Source: Bacteroidota bacterium
Lineage (GTDB): Bacteria > Bacteroidota > Bacteroidia > Sphingobacteriales > Sphingobacteriaceae
Length of the DNA stretch: 52,341 nt
Reading direction: 5' to 3'
Assembly (NCBI GenBank): GCA_013288485.1
Contig: JABDBW010000006.1
Span: 1 to 52,341 of the forward strand
Shown: piece after piece, positions 1 to 8,958 of the stretch
Position numbering within the stretch: position 1 is the stretch's first letter
How the letters are laid out: each line of letters opens with the position of its first letter
Notes under the pieces: generated by a model
What the model was told of the DNA's origin: nothing
What the model saw: the letters and a program-made list of their open reading frames with translations, nothing else
The model's database searches: none
Made by a program: the position numbers and the translations under genes

Positions 1-636
1 AAGGAGGTTTACCTGATACATGAACCAATGGCGGCCGCTGTAGGTATTGGTATTGACGTGGAAGAACCTATGGGAAACATGATAATCGATATCGGCGGTG
101 GCACTACCGAGATAGCGGTTATCGCGCTATCAGGTATTGTTTGCGACCAATCCATACGGGTTGCGGGCGATAACTTTGATTCGGATATTGTGCAGTACAT
201 CCGCCGGCAACATAATATTATGATAGGCGACCGTACCGCCGAGAAAATTAAAATTGAAGTTGGCGCGGCATTGCCCGAACTGCCCGATCCGCCTGTTGAT
301 TTTGCCGTACAGGGTCGCGACCTCATGACCGGTGTGCCTAAACAAATCATGGTATCATACACCGAAATAGCGCATTGTCTGGATAAATCAATATCAAAAA
401 TTGAAGAAGCGATATTAAAAGCTTTAGAAATAACCCCGCCTGAACTATCGGCGGATATTTATCAAACCGGCATTTATTTAACCGGTGGGGGCGCTTTGCT
501 GCGCGGTTTAGACAGGCGCATATCAGCCAAAACGAAACTGCCCGTTCACGTTGCCGAAGACCCGCTGCGCGCCGTAGTGCGCGGAACAGGTACGGCCCTT
601 AAAAATATTGGTAATTTTAAATTCCTTATGCAGTAA
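1..636 (+). CDS. mreB: Rod shape-determining protein MreB (C-terminal part, truncated by window edge)
   Basis: The frame is open from base 1; the first visible residues (KEVYLIHEPMAAAVGIG) match the middle of MreB, so the ATG at 28 is internal and the gene starts outside the window. About 211 C-terminal residues are present. The actin-fold phosphate-2 loop is visible as IDIGGGTTEIAVI, and the adenosine-binding motif as LTGGGALLRGLD near the end. MreB polymerises on the inner membrane and positions the elongation machinery; the following genes mreC, mreD, PBP2 and rodA encode its partners. Identity is secure; only the start is unknown. Confidence 0.97.
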   Translation, partial: KEVYLIHEPMAAAVGIGIDVEEPMGNMIIDIGGGTTEIAVIALSGIVCDQSIRVAGDNFDSDIVQYIRRQHNIMIGDRTAEKIKIEVGAALPELPDPPVDFAVQGRDLMTGVPKQIMVSYTEIAHCLDKSISKIEEAILKALEITPPELSADIYQTGIYLTGGGALLRGLDRRISAKTKLPVHVAEDPLRAVVRGTGTALKNIGNFKFLMQ

Positions 637-640
637 TTTA

Positions 641-694
641 GTGCTGAGTTTTGAGTAGTGAGTGATAAGTTACTCACTACTCAAAACCCAGCAC
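641..694. repeat. Imperfect inverted repeat between mreB and mreC
   Basis: Arms 641-665 and 670-694 pair at 23 of 25 positions around a 4-nt loop. The arms are built from the words GAGTTTTGAGTAGTGAGT and its complement, and the word ACTCAAAACT recurs just after the right arm. No U-tract follows, so it is not a classical terminator. Lying inside the mre operon, it could alter the ratio of mreB to mreCD mRNA by partial termination or by stabilising a 3' end; that is inference. Confidence 0.8.
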
Positions 695-713
695 TCAAAA
701 CTAATCTTTCGCC

Positions 714-1547
714 ATGCGTAATTTGTTAATTTTCATCAGCAAGTACAACGCATTTTTTCTGTTCATTATATTTGAGGTGAGCGCGCTCATTATCTACATC
801 AAATACAACTCTTTTCAAAAAGCTACATTTATTAACAGCACCAACCAGGTTACCGGTAATTTATATGCCCGGGCAGACCATTTAAAGAGCTACCTTGTAT
901 TAAGTGAAGTTAATGATAGTTTGGCCATCGAAAACGCGCGGCTGCGCAACCAGCTTAAAACTTCATTTTATGTTGATAGTGCAGCTAAGCATAGGGTTAA
1001 TGACACCATTTACAAACAGCAATATGAATATGTTGTGGCTAAAGTGATCAACAACTCTGTTAACCGGCGCAGCAATTATATCACTATTAACCTGGGTAGC
1101 AATGCCCATATAGAAAAAGGCATGGGCGTAATTTGCGATGCAGGTATTGTAGGCAAAATAATTAACGTTTCACAACACTTTGCGGTTGTGCAATCTGTTT
1201 TACATAAAGATACCCGCTTCAGTGCAATGCTGGCCGATCATAAAGATATTGGCTCGTTTATTTGGGGCAGCAATATCGACGCGCATAAAGGCTTACTGAT
1301 AGATGTATCCAACAGCGCCCAGCCAAAGCTTGGCGAAAAAGTAGTTAGTTCCGAACATTCGCTTTTCCCGGCCGGTTTGCTTTACGGCAAGGTAAGTAAC
1401 CTGCGTGCAAAAGAGGGTGGTTCGTCATTAAATATGGAAGTTACTTTATCTGTCGACTTTAGCAAATTACAATACGTATATGTTGTAATTAACAAACTGG
1501 CCCAGGAGCAGTTGGGATTGGAGGCCCAGGAGAAAAAGGATGAATAG
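714..1547 (+). CDS. mreC: Rod shape-determining protein MreC
   Basis: 277 residues, normal for MreC. One N-terminal membrane segment (about residues 8-28) is followed by a coiled-coil stretch (about 60-85) and the beta-rich MreC core (about 105-265), which shows NYITINLGSNAHIEKGMGVI and GIVGKIINVS, typical of the family. It is anchored in the inner membrane with the core in the periplasm, where it scaffolds PBP2 and RodA. Its end overlaps the mreD start by 8 bp, indicating coupled translation. The start ATG follows 77 bp after mreB. Confidence 0.95.
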   Translation: MRNLLIFISKYNAFFLFIIFEVSALIIYIKYNSFQKATFINSTNQVTGNLYARADHLKSYLVLSEVNDSLAIENARLRNQLKTSFYVDSAAKHRVNDTIYKQQYEYVVAKVINNSVNRRSNYITINLGSNAHIEKGMGVICDAGIVGKIINVSQHFAVVQSVLHKDTRFSAMLADHKDIGSFIWGSNIDAHKGLLIDVSNSAQPKLGEKVVSSEHSLFPAGLLYGKVSNLRAKEGGSSLNMEVTLSVDFSKLQYVYVVINKLAQEQLGLEAQEKKDE

Positions 1548-2058
1548 GGCTATAATTGTTAACCTGGCAAGGTTTATTTTATTGGTTTTTATACAAGTGT
1601 TTTTATTGAAAAATATTACACTGTACAACCTGTCTTCGCCCTATTTGTACATTCTTTTTATTTTGCTGCTTCCGTTTGAAACACCTAACCTGGTATTATT
1701 TGCCTTGTCGTTTTTAATGGGATTGACTATTGATGCCTTTTATGATACGCCCGGACTTCATGCAACCGCGTGTGTGCTGCTGGCATTTGTGCGCATCTTA
1801 TTTATCAGTATAACTGTACAAAAAGAAGGATTTGATAATGAGCCCGAACCTACCCTAAGCATAATGGGTTTCAGGTGGTTTTTTACGTACGCGCTTATAC
1901 TTACTTTGTTTCACCATTTCTTTTTGTTTAACCTCGAAGTTTTTCGCTTTTCCGAGATTAGGTACACATTGGTCCGGGTTGTGTTAAGTACAATTTTTAC
2001 CGTATTTTTAATGCTAATTTCAGGCTTATTATTCTTTAGGAGCAAAGAACGTAAATGA
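1540..2058 (+). CDS. mreD: Rod shape-determining protein MreD
   Basis: 172 residues, almost entirely hydrophobic with five or six predicted membrane helices, as expected for MreD. Recognisable features are the early LLKNITLYNLSSPYLYILFILLLPF segment (shown only in part: LSSPYLYILFILLLPFE) and the LTIDAFYDTPGLHATA motif, close to the conserved GLxxDxFxxxxGxHA pattern of the family. It overlaps mreC by 8 bp and the PBP2 gene by 4 bp (ATGA). Role: integral membrane partner of MreC in the elongasome. Confidence 0.92.
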   Translation: MNRAIIVNLARFILLVFIQVFLLKNITLYNLSSPYLYILFILLLPFETPNLVLFALSFLMGLTIDAFYDTPGLHATACVLLAFVRILFISITVQKEGFDNEPEPTLSIMGFRWFFTYALILTLFHHFFLFNLEVFRFSEIRYTLVRVVLSTIFTVFLMLISGLLFFRSKERK

Positions 2059-4040
2059 ATAAATTTTTTGAGCGGCGTTACGTTATCGGGGGCGTTTTTA
2101 TCACTATTATACTGATATTGCTTGCCCGGCTATTTTATATTCAAATAATTGACGATAAGTACCTGTTATATGCCAACAAAAATGTTATCCGTCCGCTCAT
2201 TCAATTCCCTGACCGGGGGCCAATATTAGACCGCAATGGAAAAATACTGGTTCAAAATAACCTCGTATATGATATCAGCGTAACCCCAAAAGATGTTAAG
2301 CCTTTTGATACTTTAGAGTTTTGTAAATTAATTGGCATAGATAAAGCCGAGTTGGACAAACAGTTTCAAAAGGCGATAAAATATGGCCGCAGCGTGCAAT
2401 CACCTTTTGAAAAGCAATTATCACCGCAGCTATATGCTTCCTTACAGGAAAGGTTATCTGAATTTCCGGGATTTTCGGTCTTACCGCACTCCGTGCGTAC
2501 CTACCCCGATTCAACAGCCGCGCAATTTTTAGGATATATCCTCGAAGTGGATGATAAAATTATAAAAAGCTCGGGGGGGTATTACCACCCTGGCGATTAC
2601 ATAGGTTTTACCGGTGTTGAAAAAGCTTATGAAAATGTTTTACGCGGCCAGCGCGGGGTAACAAATATGATGGTCGACTCGCGGGGCATTCAAAAAGGAT
2701 CGTATGCTAACGGCGCCTATGATACAGTAGCCGTACCGGGCGAACGTTTAACCTCATCATTAGATATAAACATACAAAAGCTGGGCGAAAAATTAATGCA
2801 AAATAAGGTAGGCAGTGTTGTTGCTATTGAACCGTCGACAGGTGAAATATTAGCCTTTGTAAGCAGCCCAACGTATGACCCTAACCTTATGGTTGGGCGA
2901 GAACGCGGCAATAATGCAGCAAAATTGTATGACGATCCGTACAGCCCTTTCCTGGTACGGCCTATACAGGCTTATTATCGGCCGGGTTCATCATTTAAGC
3001 CATTAAGCGCGCTCATTGCTTTACAGGAAGGGATCATTACACCATACACCACTTACAACTGCCCGGGTTATTATTGGGCTGGGAACCGTAAAATATCATG
3101 TTATAACCATGAAGCACACGGAACTGTTAATTTGAGCAGTGCGGTAGCCCTATCTTGCAACGGTTATTTTTCAATGGTTTTTGAAAAAATAATGAATGCA
3201 TCAGGTCGTAAAAACATTGAACCTGTTTATACCAACTGGCGCGATAGTGTTATTAAATTTGGCCTCTCCTCGAGGCTTGGCCTGGATATGCCCAACGAAC
3301 GACCGGGCAGATTATATACCGCGGCGAATTATGATAAAATATACCATCCTGGTGGCTGGCGTTCAAGTACTATTATTTCTTTGGCCATAGGCCAGGGTGA
3401 GGTTGATGCCACTCCTTTACAGTTAGCCAATATTGAGTGTACTATAGCTAATCATGGTTTTTACTATACGCCCCACCTTATAAAAAGTATTGGTACCCGT
3501 AATATTACCCGGGTCGACGATACGGTAAAGCATAATGTTGGCATAAGCGCCCAAAATTTTGAGCCGGTTATTGACGGTATGCAGGCCGTTGTTGATCGTG
3601 GCACAGCAGCAGCTTCAAAAATACCGGGGATAGTGATGTGCGGAAAAACGGGAACAGCAGATAATTCGCATGGCAAACCTAATTCGGTTTTTGTGGCGTT
3701 TGCCCCGCGCGATCATCCACGAATAGCTATTGCTGTGGTAGTTGAAAATGCCGGGCAGGGCGCGAATTGGGCAGCGCCTATAGCCAGCTACCTGGTTGAA
3801 AAATACTTAACCGGCACTATATCCCGTCCGCAGGATGAATTTAACCGCATAATGAATGCTAACCTGCTGCCTGATCTGAGTCAATATGTGATCAAAAATA
3901 AAAAAAAGGCACAACAGGACAGCCTTAAAAAGTCAAGGCTTGACTCGGCGCGTAAAGTAGGCCCGGTAAAATCTGCATCAAATAAAAAAGATCCATCTGC
4001 AAAATATTTAGCCGTTTATAAACCAAAAGAAAATGAATAA
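2055..4040 (+). CDS. mrdA: Penicillin-binding protein 2 (peptidoglycan transpeptidase of the elongasome)
   Basis: 661 residues. There is one N-terminal membrane anchor (about 8-28) and then the PBP dimerisation domain beginning at DRGPILDRNGKILVQN. The transpeptidase domain has all three active-site motifs: SSFK (about 311-314, catalytic Ser), SCN (about 367-369) and KTG (about 529-531, in CGKTGTADNS). It crosslinks lateral-wall peptidoglycan in the periplasm with RodA. The C-terminus is a Lys/Ser-rich tail of about 60 residues. Start overlaps mreD by 4 bp; end overlaps rodA by 8 bp. Confidence 0.96.
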   Translation: MNKFFERRYVIGGVFITIILILLARLFYIQIIDDKYLLYANKNVIRPLIQFPDRGPILDRNGKILVQNNLVYDISVTPKDVKPFDTLEFCKLIGIDKAELDKQFQKAIKYGRSVQSPFEKQLSPQLYASLQERLSEFPGFSVLPHSVRTYPDSTAAQFLGYILEVDDKIIKSSGGYYHPGDYIGFTGVEKAYENVLRGQRGVTNMMVDSRGIQKGSYANGAYDTVAVPGERLTSSLDINIQKLGEKLMQNKVGSVVAIEPSTGEILAFVSSPTYDPNLMVGRERGNNAAKLYDDPYSPFLVRPIQAYYRPGSSFKPLSALIALQEGIITPYTTYNCPGYYWAGNRKISCYNHEAHGTVNLSSAVALSCNGYFSMVFEKIMNASGRKNIEPVYTNWRDSVIKFGLSSRLGLDMPNERPGRLYTAANYDKIYHPGGWRSSTIISLAIGQGEVDATPLQLANIECTIANHGFYYTPHLIKSIGTRNITRVDDTVKHNVGISAQNFEPVIDGMQAVVDRGTAAASKIPGIVMCGKTGTADNSHGKPNSVFVAFAPRDHPRIAIAVVVENAGQGANWAAPIASYLVEKYLTGTISRPQDEFNRIMNANLLPDLSQYVIKNKKKAQQDSLKKSRLDSARKVGPVKSASNKKDPSAKYLAVYKPKENE

Positions 4041-5305
4041 CCAGCGCGGTTTCTTTTTTAATGTTGATTGGCTAATGGTATTTATTTACCTGGCGCTGTG
4101 TACAGTTGGCCTGTTCAGCATCCATTCGGCAATGTATGACCCGCGGCATCCATATATTCTCGATATTGATACTGATTACGGCAAGCAGTTTATATTTGTT
4201 ATCGTATCAATAGTGTTGGGCGTGTTTATTCTTTTATTGGAGAGCCGCTTCCTGTCGGCACTCGCACCTGTTCTGTATGCCCTTACAATTATCTTGTTAA
4301 TACTGGTATTGGTTATAGGGCACAGGGTTAAAGGCAACCAGGCCTGGATAGCCTTGCCGGGGGGGTTAAGGCTGCAGCCTGCAGAGTTTGCCAAATTTGC
4401 CACTTGCCTTTTGCTGGCCCGCTATTTAAGCGGGATGAATATAAAAGTGACGGATATTAAATCTTTTGCTATTGCAGCCGCGATCATTTTTTTTCCAATG
4501 ATGCTAATACTGTTGCAGGGAGATGCCGGTTCAACCTTAGTATTTAGCTGCCTGATCTTTGTTCTATACCGCGAGGGACTTTCGCCTTATTTTTTGATAC
4601 TTGAAGGGTTGTTTATTACGCTGTTTGTTTTAACGCTTAAGTTAAATAATGTGGTGCTTATTATTGGTGTGCTTGTGGGGCTTGCATTGTTAATTATCCT
4701 GGTATTCAGGCGTAATAAAAAATTAGTGTTTACCGTATTGGTGGGCGCCTCTATATTAATAGCCTTTGTTTTTAGTGTAAAATTTTTGTACAACAGCGTT
4801 TTAGAGCCGCACCAAAAAAGTGCGCATAGATATAGTGCTTGGAATAAAAAGCGATCCGAAAGGAAAAGGATATAATGTCCATCAATCAATTATAGCTATT
4901 GGCTCAGGCAAGCTTTGGGGCAAAGGTTATATGCGCGGTACACAAACCATGTACAGGTACGTGCCCGAGCAGGGTACCGATTTTATTTTTTGTACCGTAG
5001 GCGAGGAATTCGGCTTCGCCGGATCAGTTGTAGTGTTAGGTTTATACCTGCTTTTAGTATTGAGGATAATATATATCGCTGAACGCCAGCGATCGCCCTT
5101 CTCGCGTATTTATGCTTATGGCGTGGGTTCGGTTATATTTTTCCATGTTATTATTAATATCGGCATGACTATTGGCATTATGCCGGTGATAGGCATTCCG
5201 CTTCCGCTCATTAGCTATGGCGGCTCATCGCTGTTAAGCTTTACTGTTATGCTTTTCACACTCATCAAGCTGGATTCGAATAGAATGGGAATGATTTATG
5301 CGTAA
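4033..5305 (+). pseudogene. rodA: RodA peptidoglycan glycosyltransferase, split by a +1 frameshift in an A6 run
   Basis: SEDS-family membrane glycosyltransferase, partner of PBP2. The reading frame from 4033 gives normal RodA through LEPHQK (residue 262), then drifts into SAHRYSAW and stops at 4875. The second half continues in the next frame from about 4820 (RIDIVLGIKSDPKGKGYNV) to 5305 and contains the conserved VGEEFGFAGS and PLPLISYGGSSL motifs. Removing one A from the run 4814-4819 joins both halves into about 423 residues, the usual RodA length, with family-typical sequence straight through the junction. Nothing else is damaged. A homopolymer sequencing error is the simplest reading for an otherwise intact, normally essential gene; real mutation or slippage remains possible. 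Confidence 0.9.
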
Positions 5306-5403
5306 TTGTCTGAACCATGATTTTTAGGATTAAAGGATTGTCATGATTTTCTTAACGCCTAATCAGGTTAATCTCAAAATCCCAAAAATCATGGTTCAGA
5401 CAA
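5306..5403. repeat. 98-bp inverted-repeat element filling the rodA / coiled-coil gene gap
   Basis: The outer 20 bp (5306-5325, beginning TTGTCTGAACCATGA) are repeated perfectly inverted at 5384-5403. Inside, degenerate GGATT / AATCC words continue the symmetry. The element begins right after the rodA stop and ends right before the stop of the convergent gene, so it is the entire intergenic region. It can form a long stem in transcripts from either side and may serve as a bidirectional terminator. It resembles dispersed palindromic units I have seen in Bacteroidota genomes, from memory only. Confidence 0.85.
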
Positions 5404-6234
5404 CTAACTATACCTTCTCCTCAACAACTCATAAAATTTTTCAGTAGTATCCGGTTTACTTCCCCAGTCGTTTTTGGTTACATAGTTTTTATTCAAAAAG
5501 CGCTCGGCTTCTTCAAACGTATTAAAGCGGTTCAGTATTTCTATGGCTTCGCTATACGCAAGGCTGTATCCTCTGAAAAGATCTTTTATATACAGCAACT
5601 TCTCATTAAGGGTTATCGCACTTTTCAGATTGGTAACCGGCTGCGCACCTGCGTGCGCGGTTATACTGGCTGTATGGTTTAATCCCGATGATATTTTTTG
5701 ATTGATAGTAATTATTTCTTCTTTGCCGGCAGCTTTCTTTTTGGCGGTAGATTTTACTTCCCCTTTAAGCGGAGGCGGTTCTTCGGCTTTTTCTTCTTCT
5801 ATAAGTTGTTCTTCTTCCTGAATTTCTTCATCCGTGAACGCCGTTTCGTCAATTACTAACTCATGCTTTATAATTTCAGGCTCTTCGCGTATAAAAGAAT
5901 AGGTATCTTCTGGGCTATGTGCCGAAATATCTATGCCCGATGGCCCGTCGCTGGTTTCAGCGGGCGTTTCATCAGTAGTAACCGGCTGCTGAACAACTGG
6001 TTCAAAATATTTTTCGTTGCCTTCCTGTTTTTTAACAACCGGTTTTTCGACCCTGGTTCGCAAGTTTAGTTTACTTAATATTTCTGAATGATCGGCCAAA
6101 AAATGGGCATTGGCAACAAAAAGCTCCAGCTCGAGTTCGTTTAACTCTGCGGGGTTGGCTTCAAGATATTTATACTGGTCATTAAGCTCCTTGATGATGC
6201 CGCCTATCTTATTAAATACTTCCAGTTGGTTCAT
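5404..6234 (-). CDS. Hypothetical acidic coiled-coil protein
   Basis: 276 residues from the chosen start MNQLEVFNKIGG; an in-frame ATG 39 bases upstream (6273) would add 13 residues that look less conserved. Residues 1-60 are predicted helical and Leu/Glu-rich. The middle (about 75-190) is a disordered region rich in Glu, Pro and Thr, and the C-terminal 70 residues (SAITLNEKLLYIKDLF to the final ELLRRRYS) look folded. No signal peptide and no domain I can name. It is convergent with rodA and divergent from tdk. Function unknown. Confidence 0.8.
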   Translation of the reverse strand: MNQLEVFNKIGGIIKELNDQYKYLEANPAELNELELELFVANAHFLADHSEILSKLNLRTRVEKPVVKKQEGNEKYFEPVVQQPVTTDETPAETSDGPSGIDISAHSPEDTYSFIREEPEIIKHELVIDETAFTDEEIQEEEQLIEEEKAEEPPPLKGEVKSTAKKKAAGKEEIITINQKISSGLNHTASITAHAGAQPVTNLKSAITLNEKLLYIKDLFRGYSLAYSEAIEILNRFNTFEEAERFLNKNYVTKNDWGSKPDTTEKFYELLRRRYS

Positions 6235-6309
6235 GGTATGCGCTAAGAAAAAATGCTTATCAAAATTAAGCATTAAATTCTGATATTAGACCCCAACAAT
6301 AAGTTTACC

Positions 6310-6891
6310 ATGCAGCTCAGCGAGGAAGTTTTTAAGCGAAAAAATGAAAGCGGCGGCGGCATCGAGGTTATTTGCGGTTCTATGTTTTCTGGCAAAACCG
6401 AAGAGCTGATACGAAGAATAAACCGCGCCCGTTTTGCAAAGCTAAGCGTGCAGCTATTTAAACCCCGGCTTGATGTACGGTATGATGAAAGCGATGTGGT
6501 ATCACATGATTCGAGATCCGTAGCCTCTACCCCGGTTGATAAATCGTCGGCTATATTATTATTAGCCGGCCATACCCAGGTAATTGGCATTGACGAGGCG
6601 CAGTTTTTCGATAATAAACTGCCGGAGGTATGTACCATATTGGCCAATAAAGGCGTGCGCGTAATTGTTGCCGGTTTAGATATGGATTTTAAGGGCCGCC
6701 CATTTGGCCCTATGCCGGCGTTAATGGCAATTGCCGAGTCGGTAACCAAGGTACACGCGGTATGCGTACGATGCGGCAACCCCGCGCTGTACTCGTACCG
6801 TTTGGTACCAAGTAAAGAAAAGGTATTGCTGGGCGAAAAGGAAAGCTATGAACCCCGCTGTCGTGTTTGCTTCAACAGTAAAACAATTTAA
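6310..6891 (+). CDS. tdk: Thymidine kinase, type II
   Basis: 193 residues, typical of the TK1-like bacterial enzyme that phosphorylates thymidine to dTMP in the salvage pathway. The P-loop is GSMFSGKT (23-30), the Walker-B-like segment is DEAQFF (95-100, catalytic Glu 96), and the zinc lasso has cysteines at 152, 155, 184 and 187. The lasso-like substrate loop contains YSYRLV after the first Cys pair. All key residues are present. The gene stands alone, divergent from the coiled-coil gene, with a tandem repeat directly downstream. Confidence 0.96.
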   Translation: MQLSEEVFKRKNESGGGIEVICGSMFSGKTEELIRRINRARFAKLSVQLFKPRLDVRYDESDVVSHDSRSVASTPVDKSSAILLLAGHTQVIGIDEAQFFDNKLPEVCTILANKGVRVIVAGLDMDFKGRPFGPMPALMAIAESVTKVHAVCVRCGNPALYSYRLVPSKEKVLLGEKESYEPRCRVCFNSKTI

Positions 6892-6894
6892 TGT

Positions 6895-6926
6895 GTGAAT
6901 TAGTGATTGAGTGAATGAGTGAATGA
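6895..6926. repeat. Four tandem 8-bp units downstream of tdk
   Basis: Units GTGAATTA, GTGATTGA, GTGAATGA and GTGAATGA stand head to tail, starting 3 bp after the tdk stop. There is no matching inverted arm, so it is not a hairpin. The short-word style is like that of the other intergenic repeats in this window. Confidence 0.8.
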
Positions 6927-7033
6927 TTTTCAGGCGATTTATGCCTTGCCAGTCACAATTCTGCTAAAAAATAGGGGTAGTTAAAACAAAAGGTATAGGC
7001 TTGAGTGTTAATGCTATATTATACACCAAAGCA

Positions 7034-7402
7034 ATGGCTAAAAAAATACTGGTAATTGAGGATGACAAAGACATCAGGGATACTATTGTTTATGTATTGG
7101 AGGAAGAGGGATATGAAGTTGTCTCGTCCGAAGATTCTAAAATTCTTAAATCCTTAGATCACATTGCACCTCATATGATATTGTTGGATAACTGGCTCAC
7201 CGAATGGAAAAGTGATGCTAACGGCGAGCAAATAAGCAGAGAGCTAAAGTCTAATCCCGCTACAAGCCATATACCCGTTATAATTGTTTCGGCAGTAAGC
7301 AATATTAAGGAAATAGCCGCATCAGGCCTCGCCGACGGCTATTTAAGAAAACCATTTAACCTGGCCGAATTGATCGCCATTGTAAAAAAACACCTTAAAT
7401 AA
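7034..7402 (+). CDS. Stand-alone response-regulator receiver protein
   Basis: 122 residues consisting of one CheY-like receiver domain and no output domain. Acidic pocket D10/D11, phospho-acceptor D52 (in MILLDNW), switch residue S86 and K105 (in LRKPF) are all present. The start ATG at 7034 precedes AKKILVIEDD directly; an upstream TTG at 7001 would add 11 residues outside the fold. No kinase gene is adjacent, so the cognate kinase is elsewhere. Likely a phosphorelay shuttle or protein-protein effector. Confidence 0.9.
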   Translation: MAKKILVIEDDKDIRDTIVYVLEEEGYEVVSSEDSKILKSLDHIAPHMILLDNWLTEWKSDANGEQISRELKSNPATSHIPVIIVSAVSNIKEIAASGLADGYLRKPFNLAELIAIVKKHLK

Positions 7403-7422
7403 GAGCAGGAATAGTCGCTCGT

Positions 7423-8847
7423 TTATGGTTTTAATTTTTCACCAGCTTTATCGGCCTTGTCAGCAGCTTTGTCGGTTTTGTCAGTAGCTTTTTCGGCAGC
7501 CTTATCAGCAGCTTTATCGACTTTATCGGCAGCTTTAATTGCTGTTTTTTCAACAGGAGTTGGCGTTATTTTTAAACTATCTGAAGGTACAGGGGGCGTT
7601 ATTTCTATTTTTTTCAGTGTTGTACTTGTTTTTTTCCAACCGGAGGGGTCATACTTAGCCAGCGCGGTTGTATCAGCTTTGCTGTAAAAAGAAATAATAT
7701 TCTTTTTTAACGGGGCTGTCATATCGGTAAATTTATTCTGGTCTAAATGATCTATCAGGTCATCGTAAGTTTTATCAGTAAGTTCATACTCACCGTAAAC
7801 CGTTTCATTCCCTGTATCAAAATCAATATTAGGCAATTTGGGAATTTTGTAATCTAATTGGGTTAAAGCAGTAGCATACCTGGCCAACACGGTATCAAAA
7901 CTTTTAATAAACTGTTTTTCACCTTTCTGGTCAACCTCTTTAAACCTAAAAATTCTGAAAGGGCCAACTTTAGGCACTATTCTCAGGAAAAATGCTATTA
8001 AACGCTCTTTAAATTTCGGCTTGTCAAGATCGCTCCCAAACTCGGCATAATATTTCTTCCGGTGCATACGGTAATTAAATTTACGGCTGGTAATGCCCGG
8101 TGTACTTTTCTTTATTTCATTCTTTTTTAGCTCCCACGCGCTGCGGGTAACCACAGGCATCAGGCTGTTTACGGCCCACCTGAAATTATTTATTGATTTG
8201 TCTAGATTACCGAATACATCGTTAAGATCCTCCCCATAGGTCTTCATGAAAGCTCTTTCCAATACCGGTTTTGCTACATTGAAACCAATAAAGTCATGGT
8301 ACGCCTGCGATGCATAATTGCCGCGGGCTATTTGTAATACATCAAACGCTATTTCAACCCGGCTATGCGATATATGATCCTCCTCATAGGTAACTACCTT
8401 GCCGAATTTTTTCTCTATTTTGGGATACACCATTGGCACTACCAGGTTGGTACCTATTGAGTGCCCGTATCTGTCGGCCATATAATGGCACATTGCACCT
8501 AAGGCAAAAGCGAATTCGTTTAGGTTTTGCGATTCGGAGATGAGGTTACTTACGTAATCACCGCTGCGTACATAGTGCACCAGGTTGGTAAAATAAACGC
8601 TGCCATAAGGCGAGTAACCAATATCGGCCATTAAGCTGCCCCCGTAAGCATAAGAATGTGCGATCAGCAGGTCGGCATCGGTGGTGCCGGGAAACCTGCT
8701 TTTAAGTAATGGCTTGATAGATTTTTCCCAGCTCGCGTCAACTACGGCCTCATGCGTTAATATCCCATAGGCTTTAACCCGCAATGGTACTATACATATT
8801 GCCAGGATGAACAGGAACAGGTATTCTTTTATAAGGGGTAATTTCAT
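7423..8847 (-). CDS. Zinc-dependent phospholipase C-like protein with Lys/Ala repeat tail
   Basis: 474 residues. An N-terminal hydrophobic signal (about 8-26, ending VKAYG) precedes a domain like zinc-dependent phospholipase C / S1-P1 nuclease. Candidate metal ligands are the His of GILTHEAV (about 32), His of LIAHSYAYGG, and HYMADRYGHSIG with following DHISHSRVE. The last 45 residues are a low-complexity run of four-residue units such as AADK and ATDK. Probably exported; in Bacteroidota such proteins are poorly characterised, so the substrate is unknown. The tail could bind anionic surface polymers, which is inference. Confidence 0.8.
   Translation of the reverse strand: MKLPLIKEYLFLFILAICIVPLRVKAYGILTHEAVVDASWEKSIKPLLKSRFPGTTDADLLIAHSYAYGGSLMADIGYSPYGSVYFTNLVHYVRSGDYVSNLISESQNLNEFAFALGAMCHYMADRYGHSIGTNLVVPMVYPKIEKKFGKVVTYEEDHISHSRVEIAFDVLQIARGNYASQAYHDFIGFNVAKPVLERAFMKTYGEDLNDVFGNLDKSINNFRWAVNSLMPVVTRSAWELKKNEIKKSTPGITSRKFNYRMHRKKYYAEFGSDLDKPKFKERLIAFFLRIVPKVGPFRIFRFKEVDQKGEKQFIKSFDTVLARYATALTQLDYKIPKLPNIDFDTGNETVYGEYELTDKTYDDLIDHLDQNKFTDMTAPLKKNIISFYSKADTTALAKYDPSGWKKTSTTLKKIEITPPVPSDSLKITPTPVEKTAIKAADKVDKAADKAAEKATDKTDKAADKADKAGEKLKP
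7443..7536. repeat. In-frame minisatellite encoding the Lys/Ala/Asp tail
   Basis: A roughly 12-bp period (variants of TTATCGGCAGCT on the plus strand) repeats about eight times inside the 3' end of the phospholipase-like gene and encodes tetrapeptides of the A-A-D-K type. Copies have diverged, so it is an old array, but the period of 12 preserves the frame if copies are gained or lost. Confidence 0.75.
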
Positions 8848-8958
8848 GATAATTACGAAAGACTATACTATAACGTATACACAATAACGAAATTCAAATA
8901 ATGTTTTAAATGAAGAGAAGAGTTTTTTATAAAACATTGAAAATAAGTGTATTAATTA

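Noticed and set aside
4033..4875. Functional short RodA variant
   Set aside because: The last 18 codons are out of frame with the family and the truncated protein lacks the C-terminal helices and SEDS motifs.
7457..7687. Plus-strand frame with Ala/Ser/Leu repeats
   Set aside because: It is the complement of the 12-bp minisatellite in the phospholipase-like gene.
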